NCBI GenBank assembly: GCA_014529385.2 | Contig: CM043954.1 | Coordinates: 99,565,247 to 99,629,246, forward strand | Source: Adiantum capillus-veneris | Lineage: Eukaryota > Streptophyta > Polypodiopsida > Polypodiales > Pteridaceae | Length of the DNA stretch: 64,000 bases | Direction: 5' to 3' | In this document: positions 11,150-21,910 of the stretch, piece by piece | Numbering within the stretch: position 1 is the first letter of the stretch | How the letters are laid out: each line of letters begins with the position of its first letter | Position numbers and translations under genes: made by a program | Notes under the pieces: model-generated | What the model saw: only the letters and a program-made list of their open reading frames with translations | Told to the model about the DNA's origin: nothing | The model's database searches: none

Positions 11150-11250
11150 GCGATCAAGCATTGCGGCGGCACAACGGCAACGAGGCAGTTGAGCGTGGCG
11201 TAGCGGCATCTCCCTCTTCTTTGCGGCGAGGAATCCTCCACGTCAGGAAG

Positions 11251-11532
11251 CGTAGAGCGGTGAGTGACACACCAACGCCATCTTTGAGCTTACTAGTTTA
11301 GGCTTGTTGTGTGCTTCGAGCCATTTGTGGCTCGCACACAGTGTATCAGCAAGTTCCTTGCATTGACACGCACGACATATGCGCACATACACATGTGGGC
11401 CCCACGTAACCACCTGGCTATGAAGAATGGGCAATGTTTTATTCGATGCACCATGCATGGATATGTACATATGTGCAATCACTTCTTCCAAAAATCTCCT
11501 AGCATAATTTGCCCATCCCCTAGCCTACTAGA
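11251..11532. other. Unassigned junction between the G LTR and element F
   Basis: No gene. It contains ATGCATGG/TACATATG-rich short palindromes. The end of the G LTR and the broken 3' edge of F must be here. No F polypurine tract or LTR is visible. Confidence 0.4.
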
Positions 11533-11754
11533 TCATTCATGATCAACAACAACAGCAAAACGAGATATGAGACTCGTCGCATCACAAGTCTCCTCATCCC
11601 TCACCAACATTACTTGCTCTACAGACAGCTCATCTTGCTCCACCATCATTAACATGGCATGATATAATTTAAGATGAAATCTATTTACCCTTGACTTATG
11701 TAGAATCCCATCCAGGTTAGCCAGCTGATATGTACCATTCGGAAAACACTTCAC
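11533..11754 (-). pseudogene. Integrase C-terminal tail of F
   Basis: The reading KCFPNGTYQLANLDG...VNRFHLKLYH matches the end of the integrase C-terminal domain in Tat/Athila elements (YQLxDxxG...NxxxLKxYy). It is separated from the catalytic core by stops at about 11755-11882. Confidence 0.6.
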
Positions 11755-11882
11755 TACCTTGAAAGGGCCTTACCACTTAATTTGAAACTTCTTTTGGAAT
11801 GTCTTGTCCTGCTTACTGTTGTATCGCAAAACCAAGTCATGTTTTTTGATACCCTTACTTTTGATCTTTTCATTTATCTTTG

Positions 11883-12660
11883 CTAAATCCCTATCTTGCA
11901 TCTTCCATAATGCTCCAATGTGCTCATCCTATCCAATTGAACCTCTTGTAATTGTAAGAGTCTCTCTTTGAATGCATCACTAGGTGGCCCAAGCAACTGC
12001 TCTAGCATCTTGACCACAGGCAACTCTACTTCCACAGGCAATAGTGCTTCCTTTCCATATACCAAATGAAATGGAGTAAACCCTGTACCCGTCTTCACCA
12101 AAGTACGGTAAGCCCATAATGCACTAGGAAATTCAAACTCCCAATTCTTTCCTTGGTGCTCTATCACTTTCAAAAGGATTTGTACCAACTCACCATTGAA
12201 TCTTTCATTTAAGCCATTACATTGTGGGTAATAAGGAGTTGTATGTTGGTGCCTAATCTTCATCTTTGCGCATAAGAAGTCTAGTAGTTTAGCTCTAAAT
12301 CCTAGCCCCTTATCTAAAAGTAGCTCCAATGGCAGCCCAAACTTGAAACATATTTCATCATACAAAAATTTTGCCACATCCTTTGCAGTGATTTGTTTTA
12401 CTGCTATAGCCTCTGCCAATCTAGAGAGTCCACTGTAGTCAAAATATAGCTTTTGCCCGTGCTTGTGATAGGTAACGGGCCTATTGCATCAATTCCCCAC
12501 TTTTCAAACACATCAAACGCCATAATGGTTTTTTGTAGCTCTGGCTTCAACACTCTCTTTCAAAATGCTTGACACCTATTGCAAGACCTACACCAATGGT
12601 GAACATCCTTGTGCAAAGTAGGCCATACATGCCCCTCTTGCAAGGTCTTATGCAAGGTGA
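11883..12660 (-). pseudogene. Integrase core of F
   Basis: The open part 12419-11883 covers FGLPLELLLDKGLGF, then HTTPYYPQCNGLNERFNG and SALWAYRT. The catalytic Glu (NER) is present. The second catalytic Asp sits in LDKG instead of the usual SDNG, so the site is altered. Upstream to 12660, broken codons include an HHCC-like WCRSCNRCQ zinc end. It would have inserted the element's cDNA into the nuclear genome; it is now dead. Confidence 0.7.
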
Positions 12661-12676
12661 TTTTTAGAGAAAAATG

Positions 12677-12949
12677 TCAGCCACATGCGCCTTCATGATT
12701 CTCTTCCAACACTCTATAAAGCTCCTCCCACCAAGGTACATGTCTCAACACGATATCAGCCCCTTTCATGTATAAGACATCCCCAATCAAATAGTACCTG
12801 GATGCTCTACACACAAAACCATACTTCTTAGACTTGTGAATGTCCTTCGGAATGATTCCTATTAGCAAAAACTCCTCTTCTTGAGCCAAACTTTCCCGGC
12901 CATGATAAAAAGGTAAATTGGTCCTCGACACAAATATCTCCCTAATCAT
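12677..12949 (-). pseudogene. Linker between second RNase H and integrase zinc region of F
   Basis: A 90-codon open frame with YYLIGDVLYMKGADIVLRHV and EELYRVLEENHEGACG, which correspond to the YLFLEGSLYQRG and GLHEEACGGH segments of element C just before its integrase zinc finger. Confidence 0.6.
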
Positions 12950-13034
12950 GCTTTGAGCTGCTTCATGTGCCTCTCCATTTAGAGCACGTTCAATGTGTCT
13001 AATACTTCATGCTTCAAACTTTTTTAATAGGCCT

Positions 13035-13877
13035 TTAATTCCGAAACACATTTCCTTCAATGAGGTGTTCTTGCTCTTCCACACACCCCAACACTTGCTT
13101 CACAACTAACAAGGCATCAACTTTTATGCTCAACCTTCTAATCCGATGCTTGAAACAAATGTTTAATCCGGCTTCCAATATAGCATATTCAGCCTCATTG
13201 TTACTATGTGCATCCAATTTGAACCCTCTCTTGCATACTAGCTTCCCCTCTGGATCATAAAGTGCTATACCCCCTGAAGCCGCATCATGGCTCTTTCTAT
13301 ATGAGCCATCAAAGAACAACACATGTGCATTGCTGATTTGTGTCACTTCTTCAACTACCCTTCTCACCACCTCTTCCTTAACAAGAAGGGGATTCTCCTT
13401 GTAAGTCAGCAAATCAGCTAGGGTAGCTCTTGTACTGTCTTCCACTAAAATAGAGAACTCAAACTCTTGCAGCTCAATTACCCATTTTTTGACCACATTT
13501 GACATGTTAGTGCCATTAATTAATTGAGGCAAAAAGGCATAACTCTTCAAGAAAACACAAGGTTGTGGTAGCAAGTAATGATGAAATCGTCGACAAGAAA
13601 ATATTACACTGGCCATCACTAGCTCTACTTCCGAGAATTTTCTCTCTGCTACCAGCTTCACTGGGCTTGCACAATACACTGGCCTCATATAATGGCTACC
13701 CTTCCCCTTTTGCAATAGCATGGCTCCAATGGCATCATCCCCTACTGATGGATTTACATAAAACACTTGCTCCCAATCAGGAGTTTGCATGGCTGACAAC
13801 CCCCCTAACACCTCTTTCACCTCTTGAAACACTTCTTCACACTTGTCATCCCATTGCAATGGATCATGCTTTGCCAC
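13035..13877 (-). pseudogene. RNase H tandem (degenerate plus additional) of F
   Basis: The first half is the ordinary gypsy RNase H position but lacks the catalytic Asp (VFYVNPSVGDDAIGAML). The second half is a separate RNase H with LFFDGSYRKSHDAASGG, NNEAEYAILEAG and KVDALLVVKQV, so its Asp/Glu residues are largely kept. This arrangement is the established hallmark of Tat-like elements. The 280-codon frame is intact locally. Confidence 0.75.
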
Positions 13878-14590
13878 TTATTGTAGTGGATAAAGAATCT
13901 GTGAAGACAATGGAATAAACCATGCCATGTACTTTACTTTGTGTATAAAGGTTTCCAATTGCTTTGTACTTGTAGGTGATGGAAGAAGAATAATAGACTT
14001 AACCTTGTCTAGATCATCTTCAATGCCATTTTCTGACACCATGTGTCCCAATAACTTCACCCTCGGTTGTGCTAGATGACATTTATTTGGATTTAGTTGT
14101 CCTCCACATTCATCATATCAAGACAATACCATCTGCAGCTTCTCATGGTGTTCAGCCCTACTGCTGTAGACACAGAAGTCATCCATAAATGATTTAACAC
14201 AACTACCAAAGAATGGTGCCAATACCCAATTTTCTCTCTCTTGATAAAAATATGGTCCTTTTGTTAAATACCGTGTAGCAATAACAGCCCCATGGCATAA
14301 TGAAAGTTGTCTTTGTTCGGTCTTTAAGAGAAATCCTCAATTGAAAATAGCCTGAAAAACCATCACACACTCTGTACCTCTCATGACCAGCCACTAAATC
14401 TAATATTTGATCAATGAATGGAAGAGGATATGGGTTCCTCTTAGTGGATACATTTAAGGGTTTAAAATCTACACAAATCATCCACTTTTCATCCTTCTTT
14501 GGGCTCACTACTACTGGTCTCACCCATTCTGTGGTCTCCCACTGGGACTATGAACCCTGCCTTCAATAACTTGTCCACCTCTTCCCTCCA
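13878..14590 (-). pseudogene. Reverse transcriptase of F (broken)
   Basis: Two blocks are seen. 14523-14203 has WMICVDFKPLN, YPLPFIDQILDLVAGHERY and CDGFSGYFQL. The second, in another frame, carries the catalytic FMDD box near 14190, then QLNPNKCHLAQ, and (14060-13878) KLLGHMVSENGI. The segment between the blocks that normally holds MPFGLTNAPATF is missing, so there is an internal deletion as well as frameshifts. Confidence 0.7.
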
Positions 14591-14647
14591 GGCTTCCATC
14601 TTCTCTTGACCCATCCTTCTTAGCCTTTGCTGCACTAACTTAGCACC

Positions 14648-15064
14648 TTACTTCAGTTCTATATGCATCTCTTCTCCCTTGAACCCTCTAATCTCTTCAT
14701 ACGAAGTAATGAACAAATCAGGAAAACTAGCCATCATGTGCAAATATATCTCCTTCTCCATAGATGAGAGGTCTCCACTAATCATTTGTGTCATCAATTC
14801 TTGCTTCTTTGACAATTTAACCTTGGTTTGCATCATCCCTTCAATCACTTCATAAGGCCCTTCACTTTCACCTTCAATATCATTTGCAAATGAAAATAAA
14901 CAAGACTCATGGGTTTCTTTGTCCATCAGAAGAAATGCAACATCAACATCCTCATCACTGTTGGTAGTACTATCACTGTCCTCATCAGTCACCGTGGAAT
15001 ATTCTTCATCACTAGACTCATCCTTGTCTTCATAAAGGTCCTCCAATACTTTCCTTGTGTCCAT
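14648..15064 (-). pseudogene. Acidic protease-RT linker of F
   Basis: 138 codons rich in Asp/Glu/Ser (DEDSDSTTNSDEDVD). The end includes LFITSYEEIRGF, which aligns with the FPRLFAKDYTDVRG segment before the reverse transcriptase in element C. Confidence 0.6.
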
Positions 15065-15089
15065 ATTATATAGCTTCTTGGCACCTGTC

Positions 15090-15508
15090 TTTCCATACAG
15101 GCTAATCGTACCACGTCGTCAATCTTGAATAGCTTACATTGCACGTAACCATGGTCTGCCTAGTATAATAGGATATGCTCCCAACCCCGCTGGCATCACA
15201 TGAAAATCAACCACTACCTTTGCATCATACACCTCCAATTCTAATCTCTTTACAACACCCAAACATTTTACTTTCTAATGGTTTCCCAATCTGATCCAAA
15301 AGCCTGACACCTCAGTCACTGTAAGACCCATCTTCTCAACGCATGAGTGTGTTATGATACATATTTGGGCTCCACCATCCACATAACCTTGTCCCAGATT
15401 TTTTCTTTTGTGCCACATGTCTACTATTGGGAAAATGTGTGGTAGCTCATCCATCACCAACACCTTCACTGAACCTCTCTCTGGCTCTTTCTCCATTGGG
15501 TTAACCAT
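15090..15508 (-). pseudogene. Protease of F
   Basis: The frame 15508-15275 contains YVDGGAQICIITHSCVEKMG, the Tat-type DGG active site seen also in C. Beyond it a broken ILGRPW-like reading occurs near 15150-15170. Confidence 0.6.
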
Positions 15509-15550
15509 CCTCTTTCATTGTCTCTTTAGCTTAGGCACTATCTCTATAAG

Positions 15551-16929
15551 CTACCCAAAAGTAACACCGGCTTTCCTGCTCGTCAGATCCTCCTTCAAGT
15601 CATAACTTAATTGCCCATCCCCTAGTGGAAAATTTGAAACATGAAACTTGCAACGAGCCCTCCTTTTCCTCTTGGCCTTCACATCCTCGTCTTCATGGCT
15701 CTTTCCCTTATTCTTACTAGGACCTGGGATACTTATTTCTTCTTTTTCCTCTGTGGTCCTCTTCCCAATAGGCATCACTAATGTATCCTCCAGCTTTGCT
15801 ACCTTCTCCACGGTGACCACACTTATCACTTTTGTCTTTCCCTTTTGCTCTTGGGTTAATCCATTGGTTCCTTCTTCTCCCTTAATATCAATGCAATAAT
15901 CATTTGACCTAGTTAGCACCTGTCTTGGCAATAGATACATCTCTCCCTCCATCCTTGGCGGCTTATCACATTACAGGCTGATGTGTCCCAACTCTCCACA
16001 ACTATAACATCTGGGTGTCTGCCTCTAGACTCTACCATTGCTTTTTCCAACACCATTCCTGGGTCTTTATTCACCTCCTAGCTGATTTGCAAACCTCCCT
16101 CAACCTCGATTATTTCCCACATTACCTAGCATGTTAGGCTGAGATTCTTCATTAAATCTACCACTTGCCTCATGTCTTGCCTTAGACCATCATCTTGCAC
16201 TAATGCAGTGACCATTGATGGCATAACTTGAGGAGTAATAGAAACCACTGGTTCATGATGAATCCCTGGGATGCGACCTTGTAAAGAATCCATAGGCTGA
16301 AACTCAGGCCTCCTGGGCAAAGACTCCACCCCTCAGCTTCCACTCTTTGTTCCTTGCCACCTCCAATGCATCTTCATATGTTCTAGGCTTCTTTAGCTCC
16401 ACTCTCCAACATATATTCTCCCAAAGACTAGCCAAGAATTTGTCCTTCCTCATCATGTCAGGTGGGGGTACTTGTAGTACTAAGGCCTTGCACATCCACT
16501 CCCATGCCAATGAAAACTTACGTATGTACGCATCTACTGGCTCACCTTCCTTTTGCACCAAACCTTTTACTTCATGCCACACTTTGTTAGGATCTTCTAT
16601 CTTCACAAACTCCACTTACATCCATGCCTTATATTGTGCCAACTCAATCTTACAAGCGGATCAGCCACACGCAACTCCTCTTCAAATGCTTTAGACCAAA
16701 TGCGTGCATCACTCGTCAAACAAATCTGGAGAAGACGTAACATCTGTGTCGGGTCATGAATCTGGTTGCTAATGTAGGTAACCTCCATATTTTCCAAAAA
16801 GTCTTCCACATCTTCATCACGTCTTCCATGAAATTTCGGATAAGAGAAAACCATGGCTACCCAAGCTACGATGCTTTGAGAACCCCTTCGAACACACTTG
16901 CAAGAACCCAAAACTTTTGACTGACTCAA
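15551..16929 (-). pseudogene. Gag of F, with zinc knuckle
   Basis: The start region (16929-16603) reads FHGRRDEDVEDFLENMEVTY; the next frame (16615-16304) carries the capsid-like KVWHEVKGLVQKEGEPVDAY. A CCHC knuckle lies at about 16010-15968 (CYSCGELGHISL then a stop before the last Cys). The 15952-15551 frame is a charged linker ending FPLGDGQLSYDL, the counterpart of FPLGHGMALYNL in C. Gag would form the cytoplasmic particle. At least two frameshifts and one stop are visible. Confidence 0.65.
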
Positions 16930-16966
16930 TCCCTAGAAACTTTTGACTCACTCAATCCCTAGAAAC
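16911..16966 (+). repeat. 26-bp tandem repeat (about 2.2 copies)
   Basis: aaacttttgactgactcaat is repeated at 16937 with one change, and a third partial copy follows at 16963. Confidence 0.75.
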
Positions 16967-18575
16967 TTGAATGGAGCTTGTCTTTAGATAAGGATAAACA
17001 CATGCACATCAAATGAGTTTTCATAGTCAATCATCGGAATTACAACAAGCAAAGGGCATTCCATTATCTCTCTTAATCTTCTTGGCCCAAACATAAAGAC
17101 TATGCATTGCTGAAAAAAAATAATCCTAGACACATGAACATTTATCTAGATTCTTTGTGTTAAATGAAAAGGAGTGAATTGAGGTCCGTTTTGATCATCC
17201 ATTAAAGCCAACCATGCAGCTCCCAAGAAGGCACATCTGACTTATCCTCTGATTTTTCCAGAATTTCAGCAGCATAACATCATAAATGGCTCAAAAGACC
17301 AAAAAACCAACCATCACAACTTGGAAACATTTCGGTAGAGTTTCCCCAGAAGTAGAGCAGTAAGAATCCAAAATATAGACTGTATATGTATACATAACTT
17401 TCCAACAAAAGAACTCGAGCAGCATCAAGTAGGAATCATTAGTACATAGCCTATGGTGAGGTCATGAAAAGGGTGCTCCAGCCACCTGTATCATTGAAAG
17501 GATCTCAGATTTGAGAATCCTCCAGCTCAATAAAACCTCACGCTATCGACCCTCTCACGAAAGCTTATGCAAATCTCGTATAGTCAAGTCTCAGAAATTA
17601 CTATCTTTCAGACCAAGTCTCACAAATGGCTGGGACTGCCAAATAAAACCAAGTATGCCTCCACAAAGGCGGACAAAGGCAGTATCCACAAGTAGCATAC
17701 CATCCAAGACAATGCGCTCAAACAGGTACCAACTGATGCATACCCACGGCAACTGCAAGTGATTCCCACTTGCCAATGTATCACTCTACTCTAGCTACCG
17801 TACCTGTGTAAATCACATGTACCTGTCCCTATAACCTATAACCTATAATCTGCAACCTGTAATCTTGAAGAATGTGAGCGGGTTGGAAACACACACAATA
17901 CCTCTATAATCACCCGACACACACTCTTGGGATGATACACACACACACACTATGGGGCACCACTCGGCTTACACAACCCACCTGGTCGAGACAGGGAACA
18001 CACCAATGAAGTGAGAGGAGAGAGACTATTCATTTGCCCACTCAACACAGAGGCAGGTACACACACACACACACTCAAAAAAATCAGCTCAAAAGAGAAA
18101 GATTTGTGATGATTAGATACAATTGAGCTTGGCCAAACATCAAAGGGGCAAATAGATCATACAATATGGATGAAATATGCCAGATACAATCACAAATTTG
18201 AACAGAGGCTTCGTTCTCACAGGAGAAACTTACACAACCAAAATAGCAAGAAAAAGTGAGAAATTTGGCAAAATGGACAGCACTATTGCGTTCGGAGCAG
18301 CCAAAAACCCGAGTCTACAATATCAAAGTGATGAAATCCGACCTCCGATGAGCAGTTTATGACCAAAACAAGCTCCAAAAATAGCAAAAACTCAGTTGTT
18401 GTTGTTCCTCCTCTTCTCTCCACATTTTGCCGGTACTTTTCTCAGGTTTTTCAATTTCCACACTTTACTTTATCCCTTGGGCACCTTTGGCCTTTTAGTT
18501 GACCTCAAACGGACCCCGAACATGCCAAAAACTGGCCACGCTGTGCATTTTTATTACCTTTTTGCATCATGTGAC
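16967..18575. other. Unassigned; possibly the 5' LTR/leader of F
   Basis: No convincing gene on either strand. There are AC tracts at about 17940 and 18060. On the minus strand a TGTCACATG motif at about 18567-18575, next to the first recognisable CACTA sequence, could be an LTR start, which would place F's 5' LTR here. No matching left copy or clear primer site was found. Confidence 0.25.
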
Positions 18576-18689
18576 ACATGTGACACATGCCCTGTATCCG
18601 CTTGACTGAAGCCCTGCATGTATACACATGACAATAGATAAGATTGAGAAAAAAAAATATTTATAGTGTTTGAGTTTGAGTATAAATCA

Positions 18690-19830
18690 CTTGAGCATTT
18701 TGTTAGTCCAAGATAGTCATGCATGGTCCACATTAGAATGCCTCTAATCAAAGCATTCCGTCGACCTGTGTGTCCGCTCGTATCCACCACTTCTATGCCA
18801 ATCCACAATTATTGTAGCTCTTCCAATAGTGTACAAAGATACACATCCATATTCTTCACTTTATACCACCCCAGCACAATCAATCTTCGAAACAAGTTCC
18901 CCTTCTTGATAGTCAACCACGGGGGAATGTTGTAGTTGACGCTGACAACGGGCCCGGGGCCATATATTGTAAGATGTTGACCTCTGACCAAATGGATTTA
19001 TGCCATCCATAGACAATTCTATGCACAAATTTTGAGCTTCCCTCGTAAAATCCGGCCATGTGTCGCCTATATGTTTCTAGGCTACGCAATCTGCAAGAAT
19101 CAGTAGCACACCATCTGAAGATCTATTCTCCTCATGCAACGATTCTAGAACGGCCATGGACTTACATTCAAAGAAATGCTTGATGCAAGGAAGCAGAGGA
19201 AAGTGTCGCAAAACCTTTTGTTGAATTTTTTTGTCAGTGGAAATTTACTAGATATCTCTCCGAATCACATTTTGGACACTTCTCCATGTCTATGTATTCC
19301 CCTCTGAAAAGAATGTCTAGGACAAGCGTGAATTGAATTGTAATCCATCCCAAGTTTCACAAGATCTTTCTTGCTTCTTCTCTGGAATCTGGCATCACAT
19401 TATCAACTGGCAGTATGGGCTCTTTGAGAAATCTACACAGTGAAAAAAATGCGGTACACTTGTGTAAGTAATCTATCAGATCATTATACATCTAGAGTCT
19501 TTTATTGAAGTAAACACATTGTAATAGATCACCTAAAAAGCGTTGTGACGCTAGTGTCACTCCATCCAAAATTTGCATGCATGTTGAGAAGGACCAGGAG
19601 CGCCTTCAATCTAGACACACGTGCTCCATCATACAAGGGTGCATCGGCTTTACTTTTCATATCATAATAGAGAAGACTTTCTGAATCCAAGATCGTCTTG
19701 ATCATTTCATCGATCTCGGGCTCAAACATAGCCTTATTGGAAATGTGTTCTGCATGGCCTCAGGTATGCTGCTTGACCAAAGCGCCTGTGAATACGTCTA
19801 TTGGGTTGCAAGATTGCTGTTTGTTGGCCA
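18690..19830 (-). pseudogene. CACTA (En/Spm) transposase remnant
   Basis: Three blocks on the minus strand match the order of plant TNP2-type transposases: PLYDGARVSRLKALLVLLN...GWSDTS (19729-19529), YNSIHACPRH (about 19340), a FPLTKKFNKRF block (about 19240), then YNIPPWLTIKKGNLF...KNMDVYLCTLLEEL (about 18930-18810) and RGILMWTMHDY (about 18730). Stops and frameshifts separate them. The enzyme would cut the element out at its CACTA termini. After HDY the match stops, where many relatives have an intron. Confidence 0.75.
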
Positions 19831-20070
19831 GCGTCAGAGTCGGACGAGTTATAATTGGCAACAACTCGATCTATAAAAGATGGATCAAACTCTCCAAATT
19901 TGCAAACGTGCTGCAAAGAAACACGTCTTGTCTGTCGCACAACAATATTTTTGTTGAGAGAGAGGTGTTTCGATTGGACGGCCCCACATCGTCTTCACTA
20001 CTCATAATGAATGTAAAAACCTTATAACCTGGACATAAATTTAATCTTCTATTGGCATCCTCCATCTTTT

Positions 20071-20208
<138 letters not shown>

Positions 20209-20631
20209 GATCACACTGTAAACTACCTCACATTCTCTAGTCATGTCCGATCCCCGCACACCTCGGTCTAGAGGTGCACAGAGATCAAAACCACCGGATT
20301 ATAATCTCGTCTTTGTTGGTCAATGCCTATATTTGTGGGGACAAGAAATATACATACCCACATCTACAGGGCAATGCATGTAGTGGACAAAACCCCTTTG
20401 CCCCTTCTTTAGCTATAGCAATTCACAACATATTAACATCTCTTCACAGCAGGTCCTTGTTTGAGGGATTACTGTGTGCACATTACATGTTGGCCTCCAA
20501 TCTGAGTATCATGCCGTTGAAAGCTTTCCAATTTATGGTCACATTCTTAGAGAGGAAGACAGGGATCACCGTTGGCCTAGCTCCCATTTTTTTCCATAAT
20601 CTCGAAGGTAGACTTTAATATAAAAACTAGA

Positions 20632-21165
20632 TCCAAAATCTAATCTTAAATCTAACCTAATTGAACATATGGTGATTCTGAGCTAATTGAACATGGTTAT
20701 TAGTGGGTGAGTTATTAGTGGGTGAGTTAATAGGTGTCAGATTGTGATGGGACAGTTCATTGCATTGTGTACATAGTGTTTTCTCTTTGGGAAAAGCCTT
20801 GAGCTTAGCTGGAACTCCCCCTTCATTGACATGCCCTAAAATCTAACCTAAATCTAAATCTAATCTAATCTTAAATCTTACCCTACTTTTAAATCTAAAT
20901 CTAATCTAATCTTAAACTCAACATAAACCTGAATCTAATCTAATCTTAAATCTAACCTAAACCTAAATGTAATCTAACCTAATCTTAAGTATAACCTAAT
21001 TTAAAGCTTAACCTAATCTTAAGTCTAATCTAATTTTAAGTTTAGCGTAAATTTTAAATATAAGTTAATATAATCTAACCTAATCTTAGATCTTAATTTA
21101 ACATGATCTTAAATGTAATTTCAAATCTAACCTAACCCTAAATCTTAATATAACATTTCATTAAT
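20632..21165 (+). repeat. Degenerate telomere-like array (CTAAATCTAACCTAA type)
   Basis: About 530 bp of short repeats based on aatctaa, aacctaa and cttaaat, with one non-repeat interruption at about 20690-20835. Units are 6-8 bp and resemble plant CCCTAAA after many C-to-T changes. It may be an eroded interstitial telomere-like tract or a CACTA subterminal repeat. Confidence 0.55.
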
Positions 21166-21189
21166 TCATATCTTCTCTACTTTTTTTAT

Positions 21190-21262
21190 ATCTCTCTCTC
21201 TCTCTTTGTTTTCTCCCCTCACCTCTCTCTTTTTGTCTTCTCCCCCTCTCTCCCTCTCTTTG

Positions 21263-21321
<59 letters not shown>

Positions 21322-21412
21322 CTTCTCTCAATGTGTGTGTGTTTGCATTCTTTGTTTATGCATGTGTGTGTAATTTTTTGTACATTCAATGTGTGTGTGT
21401 GTGTGTGTGTAT
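21190..21412 (+). repeat. CT and GT microsatellite cluster
   Basis: Blocks of CT (21190-21318) followed by GT tracts (about 21330-21410). Confidence 0.9.
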
Positions 21413-21587
21413 GTTTTTTGTTTATACATGTGTGTAATTCTCTCTCCCTCTCTCTCTCAAAGACACAATGTGAGATTGAGAGGGAGAGAGAGAAAGAGGG
21501 GAAGGGAACATGAGAGGGAGGAGAGAGAGAAGGAGCATACCTAGCTCTCTTTCCTCTCCTCATGTGTGTGTGTTTGTGTGTGTGTGT

Positions 21588-21613
21588 GGGGGGGGGGGGG
21601 GGGGGGGGGGGGG
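21588..21613 (+). repeat. 26-nt G homopolymer
   Basis: A run of 26 G between a GT tract and a GA tract. Its true length is uncertain because such runs sequence poorly. Confidence 0.8.
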
Positions 21614-21841
21614 AGAGAGAGAGAGAGGGAGAGGCGTGGGTTTACTAGTTTTTCTAGAGCGTCAAAACTCAGATATGAGATTTGCGTTGTTGGCTCTCTC
21701 GGTGTTTTTAAACCCCTGTCGGTGTCGCTATGCTCGTCGCTATGCAATAAAGAGTATAGCAACTCTTATAGCGATGCCGTGGATGTTAACATTTGAGCGT
21801 CGCACTGCTAGCGTCGCTAATATGAAGAACGTCTTGTAGTG

Positions 21842-21906
21842 CTTCTTGAACAAGCTCTACAAGAGACAATGGGAAGCCAACAAGAGCTTTTGGGAAGAGG
21901 GGTCAA
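21842..21906 (+). mobile_element. LTR E, left piece
   Basis: About 65 bp ending gggaagaggggtcaa resembles the aatagcaagaggggtcgacc segment of the B-type LTR. It is separated from the rest of LTR E (36651-37364) by the insertion of LTR D. The sequence left of it is the CACTA terminus, so the CACTA transposon probably also inserted into E. Confidence 0.4.
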
Positions 21907-21910
21907 CCAA
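21907..21910 (+). other. Target-site duplication of LTR D (left)
   Basis: CCAA here and at 36647-36650. It reads ACCAA (21906-21910 and 36646-36650) if the terminal A of the LTR is counted as target. Confidence 0.6.

Larger units (their letters stand above)
4363..11250 (+). mobile_element. Element G: LTR element with gag/protease but no reverse transcriptase
   Basis: Reading left to right on +: a gag tail with a zinc-knuckle-like motif (about 4641-4690), a retropepsin-like protease (5490-6606), a second partial copy of the protease block (7517-8067) running into a novel ORF (to 8744), an acidic ORF (8991-9413), a long non-coding stretch, a polypurine tract (10776-10786) and an LTR start (10789). 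I see no reverse transcriptase, RNase H or integrase in any frame. That fits a non-autonomous element of the gag-only class (TR-GAG-like), but the left LTR and the gag N-terminus are not found, so deletion of pol is an alternative. The right edge is approximate. Confidence 0.5.
10789..11250 (+). mobile_element. 3' LTR of element G (right edge uncertain)
   Basis: It starts TGTTAACCCTCACG after the polypurine tract. It contains a TATA box (10982-10988), then a TG tract (11080-11100) and an AG tract (11102-11145) about 100-160 bp downstream, which would lie in the transcript leader. No second copy in the window defines its end. Confidence 0.45.
11533..16929 (-). mobile_element. Element F: decayed Tat-like Ty3/gypsy retrotransposon interior
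   Basis: On the minus strand the order is gag, zinc knuckle, protease, reverse transcriptase, degenerate RNase H, second RNase H, integrase, integrase tail. That order with two RNase H domains is the mark of the Tat group. The coding region is split by many stops and frameshifts. Residues align well with element C in this window but are far from identical, so F is an older, different family of the same lineage. No LTR pair or target duplication was found. Confidence 0.8.

Noticed and set aside
17511..18362. Short ORFs as a host gene
   Set aside because: They are small, motif-free, in unrelated frames, and lie in LTR-like sequence next to element F.
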